Position numbers and translations under genes: made by a program
Assembly: GCA_035391225.1 (NCBI GenBank)
Contig: DAOPKN010000077.1
Span: 1 to 9,356 of the forward strand
Direction: 5' to 3'
Origin: DAOPKN01 sp035391225
GTDB taxonomy: Bacteria > Thermotogota > Thermotogae > MWEM01
Length of the DNA stretch: 9,356 nucleotides
The notes under the pieces: generated by a model
Databases searched by the model: none
The model's input: the letters and a program-made list of their open reading frames with translations, nothing else
Told to the model about the DNA's origin: nothing
Shown here: positions 6,076-9,356 of the stretch, in pieces
How the letters are laid out: each line of letters starts with the position of its first letter
Numbering within the stretch: the first letter of the stretch is position 1

Positions 6076-6909
6076 GTGTTCCGAGTGTGCGAGCAAACCC
6101 TGTCGCGCGAACTGGGGGAAGCCCTTGTACAGGCCCAGGTCAACGTCAATCCATTCACCCGGGCAGTGTTGGAACGTTCCACGTGTGCTTTTTCCGGGGT
6201 GCTCCTGGAAAACGTTTGCGTGGCACGCGAAACGGGGTTGCCGCTGTGCCAGGACACGGGGATGGTGGTGTTCTTCGTGGAACGGGGAAACCAGTTGCAA
6301 CTGGATTTTTCGTTGCGTGACGTGTTGCAACGGGTGGTGGAGAACGTGTTTGCCAGCAACCCCTTCCGTTTTTCCACAGTGACAGACCCCTTGTTCGATC
6401 GGAAAAATCCCGGGAACAACCTTCCCGCGGTGATTCACGAGCGGGTAGTCGCCGGAACGGACCTATCCATTCATTTCCTGGTGAAAGGGGGAGGAAGCGA
6501 GAACCTTTCGAAGCTGTGGATGATGCGCCCCGGTGATGGAGAAAAAGGCTTGGTGGATGCGGTGAAGCAGCACCTTGCAAAGGTGGGGGCGGCGGGATGC
6601 CCTCCTCTGCACGTGGGCATCGGCGTGGGTGGCACCGCGGATGAAGCGATGGAGATGTCCAAGCGCGCGCTGCTGCTGGATCCAGGCCAAAGAAACCCCG
6701 ATCCCCGATACGCAGCCCTGGAGAAGCGTTTGGAAGGCGAAATCGAGCAGTTGCACCTGGGTGTGCAGGGCTTGGGACACGGCCCCTCATGTCTCGGGGT
6801 GCACGTGCTGCAGGCTCCCACCCACATCGCCACGTTACCGGTGGGGCTGAGTGCAGACTGCTTTTTGATGCGAAAAGGCAACGTTTGCTTCCGGGGGCAG
6901 CGTACATGA
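6076..6909 (+). CDS. Class I (Fe-S) fumarate hydratase, alpha subunit
   Basis: Iron-sulfur-cluster subunit of a two-protein class I hydro-lyase, probably fumarase (fumarate to malate), 277 residues. Three cysteines sit where the [4Fe-4S] ligands are expected: C58 in LPLCQDTGM, C175 in GCPP and C262 in SADC. Also present are DPLFDRKNPGNNLPAVIHE (104-122), KGGGSEN (137-143) and VGIGVGGTADEAMEMSKRAL (180-199). The usual GLGG.TT..L stretch is replaced by GLGHGPSCLG (232-241). GTG at 6076 is one base after the nagB stop and follows GAGGTG; a GTG at 6085 with TAAGG upstream is nearly as good. Its TGA overlaps the beta-subunit ATG (ATGA). L-tartrate dehydratase and related hydro-lyases share this fold, so the substrate is likely but not proven. 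Confidence 0.88.
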   Translation: MFRVCEQTLSRELGEALVQAQVNVNPFTRAVLERSTCAFSGVLLENVCVARETGLPLCQDTGMVVFFVERGNQLQLDFSLRDVLQRVVENVFASNPFRFSTVTDPLFDRKNPGNNLPAVIHERVVAGTDLSIHFLVKGGGSENLSKLWMMRPGDGEKGLVDAVKQHLAKVGAAGCPPLHVGIGVGGTADEAMEMSKRALLLDPGQRNPDPRYAALEKRLEGEIEQLHLGVQGLGHGPSCLGVHVLQAPTHIATLPVGLSADCFLMRKGNVCFRGQRT

Positions 6910-7457
6910 AGGGGCGCAAGGTTTGGCTGGAGCAACTCGGGGAACTTTCCAGCAGCTTGCAGCTCGGGGAGTTGCTTCTGCTGCACGGAAGGTTATTTCT
7001 GATGCGCGATGCGGCACACAAGCGCCTATTTCCCGGGGACACGAAACCGGATGTTACCTTGGATTGGAACGGGAAAACCATTTTCTACGCGGGCCCAGCC
7101 AAACCGCTCCCCGGATGGGCTTCGGGTTCTATCGGCCCCACGACCTCGTTGCGCATGGACCCTTTCCTTCCCGCGCTACTGCAAGCCGGTGCATGTGCCA
7201 CAATGGGTAAGGGCCCACGCGGTGAACAGGCACGCCAGGCTTGTCAGCGCTGGAACGCGGTGTACCTGGTGGCGCCCTCCGGGTGTGCGGCGGTGCTGGC
7301 CCAGCGCATTCGAAAGATGCAGGTGGTTGCATTCGAAGAACTGGGGCCAGAAGCGATTTTCCAAGCCGAGGTGGAAGATTTCCCCGCGCTTGTCGCCATC
7401 GATTCCCAGGGGCATTCGCTGTTCAATGGGATCGCCGCACCCCAGTGCGGCTCGTAA
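6906..7457 (+). CDS. Class I (Fe-S) fumarate hydratase, beta subunit
   Basis: Partner subunit completing the active site of the class I fumarase, 183 residues, normal for the family. Conserved blocks are GELLLLHGRLFLMRDAAHKR (21-40), the YAGP loop (61-64), GPTTSLRMD (77-85), GKG (101-103), and towards the C-terminus FEELGPEAIFQAEVEDFPAL. The start ATG overlaps the alpha stop (ATGA), so subunits are made together; a longer frame starting at 6789 lies wholly inside the alpha gene. The natural family end seems to be about DSQGHSLFN; the last nine residues, GIAAPQCGS, are encoded by family B repeat copy B3, which supplies a new tail just before the TAA. Confidence 0.9.
   Translation: MKGRKVWLEQLGELSSSLQLGELLLLHGRLFLMRDAAHKRLFPGDTKPDVTLDWNGKTIFYAGPAKPLPGWASGSIGPTTSLRMDPFLPALLQAGACATMGKGPRGEQARQACQRWNAVYLVAPSGCAAVLAQRIRKMQVVAFEELGPEAIFQAEVEDFPALVAIDSQGHSLFNGIAAPQCGS
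7427..7453 (-). repeat. Family B palindromic repeat, copy B3 (overlaps fumarase beta 3' end)
   Basis: The core GCCGCACCCCAGTGCGGC (7434-7451) is a perfect 7-bp stem with CCCA loop, preceded by TGGGATC. It is translated as the tail of the beta subunit and forms an inverted pair with B4. Confidence 0.8.
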
Positions 7458-7476
7458 AGCGTGATGGTCCGCGAAC

Positions 7477-7503
7477 CAGCCGCGCTGGGGTGCGGCGATC
7501 CCA
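7477..7503 (+). repeat. Family B palindromic repeat, copy B4
   Basis: The core GCCGCGCTGGGGTGCGGC (7479-7496) followed by GATCCCA is the inverted partner of B3. One stem pair is G-T. B3 and B4 together make a long inverted repeat (about 25-nt arms, 23-nt spacer) between two convergent genes, where it could act as a terminator in both directions. Confidence 0.78.
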
Positions 7504-7517
7504 GGAGAGCTCTTTCT

Positions 7518-8294
7518 TTATCCAAAGAAACCGCTTTCGTCGAACGTCTTTTTTTGTCTTCGTACAAACGCCCGTTCCAGGGGGGGAATCAAAGCCAAGA
7601 GAGAAACGACGCCACCCATCAGCGGGAGGAAGTGGATGTTTTGTTTTCCCGTTTCCACTCCCCGCAGGATCTTTCGGGCAACCTGCTCCGCGGATTGGGC
7701 CGGACCGGGCACAGGAGCCCCTTCGCCGTTGCGTTCGAAGAAACGGGTCCGCGTGGCCACGGGGTAGGCCATCACCAGCTGGGCGTGGGAAGGGAGTTCT
7801 GGGCGCACGCTGCGGGCGAACCCGTCCAGCGCGAACTTCGTGGATGCATACAGCGAGAAGTACGGAAAGGGCAGCTTGCTGATCGCAGAGGCGGTGATCA
7901 CCACTTGGAACGGCCTGGCGGTATGCGCGTGGGTTTGGAGCATCTTCTGCAGCGCGTAGATGGGCGAAAACACGTTGGTCTGGAAGATGGACGCAAGGTG
8001 GTTCCAGTTGGGATTTCCGAATTTCTCAATGTAGGAAAAGCCCGCGTTGGCGAAGAAGATGTCGATCCCCCCCATTTTTTGCAACCCCTGATCGAACAGG
8101 TTGTCCACGGTGTCTTCCTTGGAAAGGTCGCCCACGAACGGAAAGAAAGCGTTGTTCTGGGGTAAGCGCGAAGCATCGCTGCTGGCTGTTCCCATCACCT
8201 TCACGCCTTGCCTTTGCAGCAATTGCTGGCACATTTCTTTCCCAATCCCCGAGGATGCCCCGGTGACCACGATTCTCTTGTTGTCGAGTTGCAC
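7518..8294 (-). CDS. Short-chain dehydrogenase/reductase (SDR)
   Basis: NAD(P)-dependent oxidoreductase of the classical SDR family, 258 residues, usual length. The Rossmann nucleotide loop is TGASSGIG (11-18), the acidic residue is D56 in GDL, and the structural motif is ANAG (82-85). The catalytic set is N107, S136, Y149 and K153 (YASTK). The C-terminal part has a hydrophobic stretch (FLPLMGGVVSLLALIPPL, about 224-241) followed by a basic tail, resembling SDRs that touch membranes. The substrate cannot be deduced. The start is GTG, preceded by AAAGGAGTGG, which overlaps the stop of the radical SAM gene 13 nt upstream; the two are an operon. It converges on the fumarase genes. Confidence 0.9.
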   Translation of the reverse strand: MQLDNKRIVVTGASSGIGKEMCQQLLQRQGVKVMGTASSDASRLPQNNAFFPFVGDLSKEDTVDNLFDQGLQKMGGIDIFFANAGFSYIEKFGNPNWNHLASIFQTNVFSPIYALQKMLQTHAHTARPFQVVITASAISKLPFPYFSLYASTKFALDGFARSVRPELPSHAQLVMAYPVATRTRFFERNGEGAPVPGPAQSAEQVARKILRGVETGKQNIHFLPLMGGVVSLLALIPPLERAFVRRQKKTFDESGFFG

Positions 8295-8307
8295 GAAACC
8301 ACTCCTT

Positions 8308-9192
8308 TCAATCTTTCGCGTTTCCGAACAGGTTCAACTGGGTCTGTGGTTCGCCCCCCATGGATTTCATGCGATCGGCCAGGGCATGTTGCTTGCAAAA
8401 GGACTGGAATAGCTCTACCAGTTGGGGGGTCTTGGGACTGTAACACTGGTACTGGTCCTTGTAGCGGGAGGTGTACACCTTGCGAAGCCCGGGGAACAGC
8501 TTGTCCAGTTTTGCGTAGAAGTACGCGCGTTGGCGGTCGCGCATGGTGAGCCCGAAAGCGGGGATGATGTAGCGCGCTCCGTGGTCCACCGCTTTTTGCA
8601 TCAGCGCCAGCACCTGTTGTGGCGCATCTTCCAGCTCCGGCAAGATGGGCATCATGGTGACCCCGGTATATACACCCGCTGCAGCCACCTTTTCCATGGC
8701 CTGGAAACGGGCCGATGGAGAAGGGGCGCCCGGTTCCAGCTTTGCGGCCAACTCGTCGTTTTCGGTGGTGATGGAAAAGGAAACCGCTGCGAACACTTGG
8801 GAACAGTCGGCGAGCACGTCCAAGTCCCGCAACACGCGGTCGCTCTTGGTGATCACGTGCACACCGAAACGGTGGTCACGGATGACCCCCAACGCACGAC
8901 GGGTCAAACCTACCTTTTCCTCCACGGGCTGGTAGGGGTCGTTCATGCTCCCGGTTCCCACCAACCCCTTTCGCCGCTTGGACGCCAGTTCGCGTTCGAG
9001 AAGCGCAATGGCATTTTTCTTCACGAGGATATCGTCGAAATTCTCGATGCCATAGCAAAGGCTGCGCGAATCACAGTAAATGCACCCATGGGAACAGCCC
9101 CGGTACAGGTTGATCGTGTACTGGATGCCAAACCATGGATCGGGTTTGCCGCTTCCGGAAACCAACGAACGCGCCAAGATCTCGCGAACCAT
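8308..9192 (-). CDS. SPL-family radical SAM protein (spore photoproduct lyase-like)
   Basis: A 294-residue radical S-adenosylmethionine protein. The [4Fe-4S]/SAM motif is CSHGCIYC, a CxxxCxxC with C33, C37 and C40, in a context (YTINLYRGCSHGCIYCDSRS) typical of the SplB/COG1533 group. Further family blocks are GTGSMNDPYQPVEE (about 78-91), TKSDRVLRDLDVL, SFSITTENDELAAKLEPGAP and GVTMMPILPELED. The C-terminal region has the motif RDRQRAYFY, and cysteines near YQCYSP. True spore photoproduct lyases repair thymine dimers in spore DNA, but many relatives like this one have no assigned reaction, so no function beyond radical SAM chemistry is claimed. The ATG follows AAGGAGGTG by 4 nt; a longer frame beginning at 9333 would translate the family B repeats and is rejected. 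Confidence 0.88.
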   Translation of the reverse strand: MVREILARSLVSGSGKPDPWFGIQYTINLYRGCSHGCIYCDSRSLCYGIENFDDILVKKNAIALLERELASKRRKGLVGTGSMNDPYQPVEEKVGLTRRALGVIRDHRFGVHVITKSDRVLRDLDVLADCSQVFAAVSFSITTENDELAAKLEPGAPSPSARFQAMEKVAAAGVYTGVTMMPILPELEDAPQQVLALMQKAVDHGARYIIPAFGLTMRDRQRAYFYAKLDKLFPGLRKVYTSRYKDQYQCYSPKTPQLVELFQSFCKQHALADRMKSMGGEPQTQLNLFGNAKD

Positions 9193-9240
9193 CGAACACC
9201 TCCTTGTTCCCGAACCCCCAGTCAGATTGGGCTTGCCTTC

Positions 9241-9267
9241 TGGGACCGCCGCACCCCAGTGCGGCTC
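9241..9267 (-). repeat. Family B palindromic repeat, copy B5
   Basis: TGGGACC plus the perfect hairpin core GCCGCACCCCAGTGCGGC (9248-9265). Read on the minus strand the head is GGAG. The core is identical to that of B3. Confidence 0.8.
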
Positions 9268-9287
9268 CCTTTGAACGTAGAGAAAAA

Positions 9288-9314
9288 GAGCCGCAGTGGG
9301 CTGCGGCGGTCCCA
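9288..9314 (+). repeat. Family B palindromic repeat, copy B6
   Basis: The core GCCGCAGTGGGCTGCGGC (9290-9307), a perfect 7-bp stem, followed by GGTCCCA. The pair closing the TGGG loop is G-C, whereas B7, read in the same direction, has C-G. Confidence 0.8.
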
Positions 9315-9324
9315 AGGTGCAAAC

Positions 9325-9351
9325 GAGCCGCACTGGGGTGCGGCGTACCCA
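9325..9351 (+). repeat. Family B palindromic repeat, copy B7
   Basis: The core GCCGCACTGGGGTGCGGC (9327-9344), a perfect 7-bp stem, followed by GTACCCA, as in degenerate copy B1 (GTACTCA in the same orientation). It is in direct orientation to B6 and inverted relative to B5. Confidence 0.8.
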
Positions 9352-9356
9352 GAAGG

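Larger units (their letters stand above)
9236..9356. repeat. Long inverted repeat made of family B copies, cut by the window edge
   Basis: Bases 9236-9267 and the reverse complement of 9325-9356 agree over 32 nt with two mismatches; both start CCTTCTGGG. The arms contain copies B5 and B7, with B6 inside. The right arm ends exactly at the window boundary, so its true extent is unknown. It lies upstream of the radical SAM gene, in a stretch where no promoter was recognised. Confidence 0.75.

Noticed and set aside
6155..7081. A 308-codon minus-strand frame over the fumarase genes
   Set aside because: It is serine-, proline- and arginine-rich, antisense to clear enzyme genes, and has no ribosome site or homology signal.
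9193..9333. N-terminal extension of the radical SAM protein
   Set aside because: It would translate family B repeats, while a textbook ribosome site precedes the ATG at 9192 and the family starts there.

Overview
The window reads as a piece of a moderately GC-rich bacterial chromosome. Almost every gene has a strong Shine-Dalgarno sequence (AGGAGGTG type), and one promoter is near-consensus sigma-70. The protein content is a YtrA-type GntR regulator with ABC-2 exporters, a short Bacillus-type NagB, a two-subunit class I fumarase and a CxxxCxxC SPL-family radical SAM protein. This points to an anaerobic, Bacillota-like lineage. The taxonomic guess is weak and rests only on family resemblance.

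Left half (minus strand, 4872 down past position 1). One operon runs from a consensus promoter at 4901-4929: a GntR/YtrA-type regulator, ABC ATPase 1, a six-helix ABC-2 permease, a small membrane-anchored bacterial-PH-like protein, ABC ATPase 2, and a large double-module ABC-2 permease that leaves the window at position 1. Gene ends overlap or lie 13-31 nt apart, so translation is tightly coupled. The operon looks like two complete ATPase-permease pairs bridged by the PH-like protein, under one regulator whose probable operator overlaps its own promoter. The substrate cannot be read from the sequence; cell-envelope-active compounds are the usual theme for relatives.

Divergent intergenic region (4873-5321). 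It holds the regulator's promoter and operator, an inverted pair of GTAG-headed REP-like palindromes (family A), an inverted pair of a second palindrome family (family B), and a possible extended -10 promoter for the rightward genes.

Middle (plus strand, 5322-7457). Glucosamine-6-phosphate deaminase (nagB) is followed almost without a gap by the alpha and beta subunits of an iron-sulfur fumarate hydratase. The beta subunit's last nine codons lie inside a family B repeat.

Right (minus strand, 9192-7518). An SPL-like radical SAM protein is followed by a short-chain dehydrogenase/reductase, 13 nt apart. They converge on the fumarase genes, with a family B inverted pair at the junction. Upstream of the radical SAM gene, to the window's edge, are three more family B copies forming a long inverted repeat.

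The most notable non-genic content is the two dispersed palindrome families (two and seven copies in about 9.4 kb). Their copies differ by paired changes that preserve the stem while the loop stays constant. No RAYT transposase, CRISPR array, tRNA or rRNA is visible.
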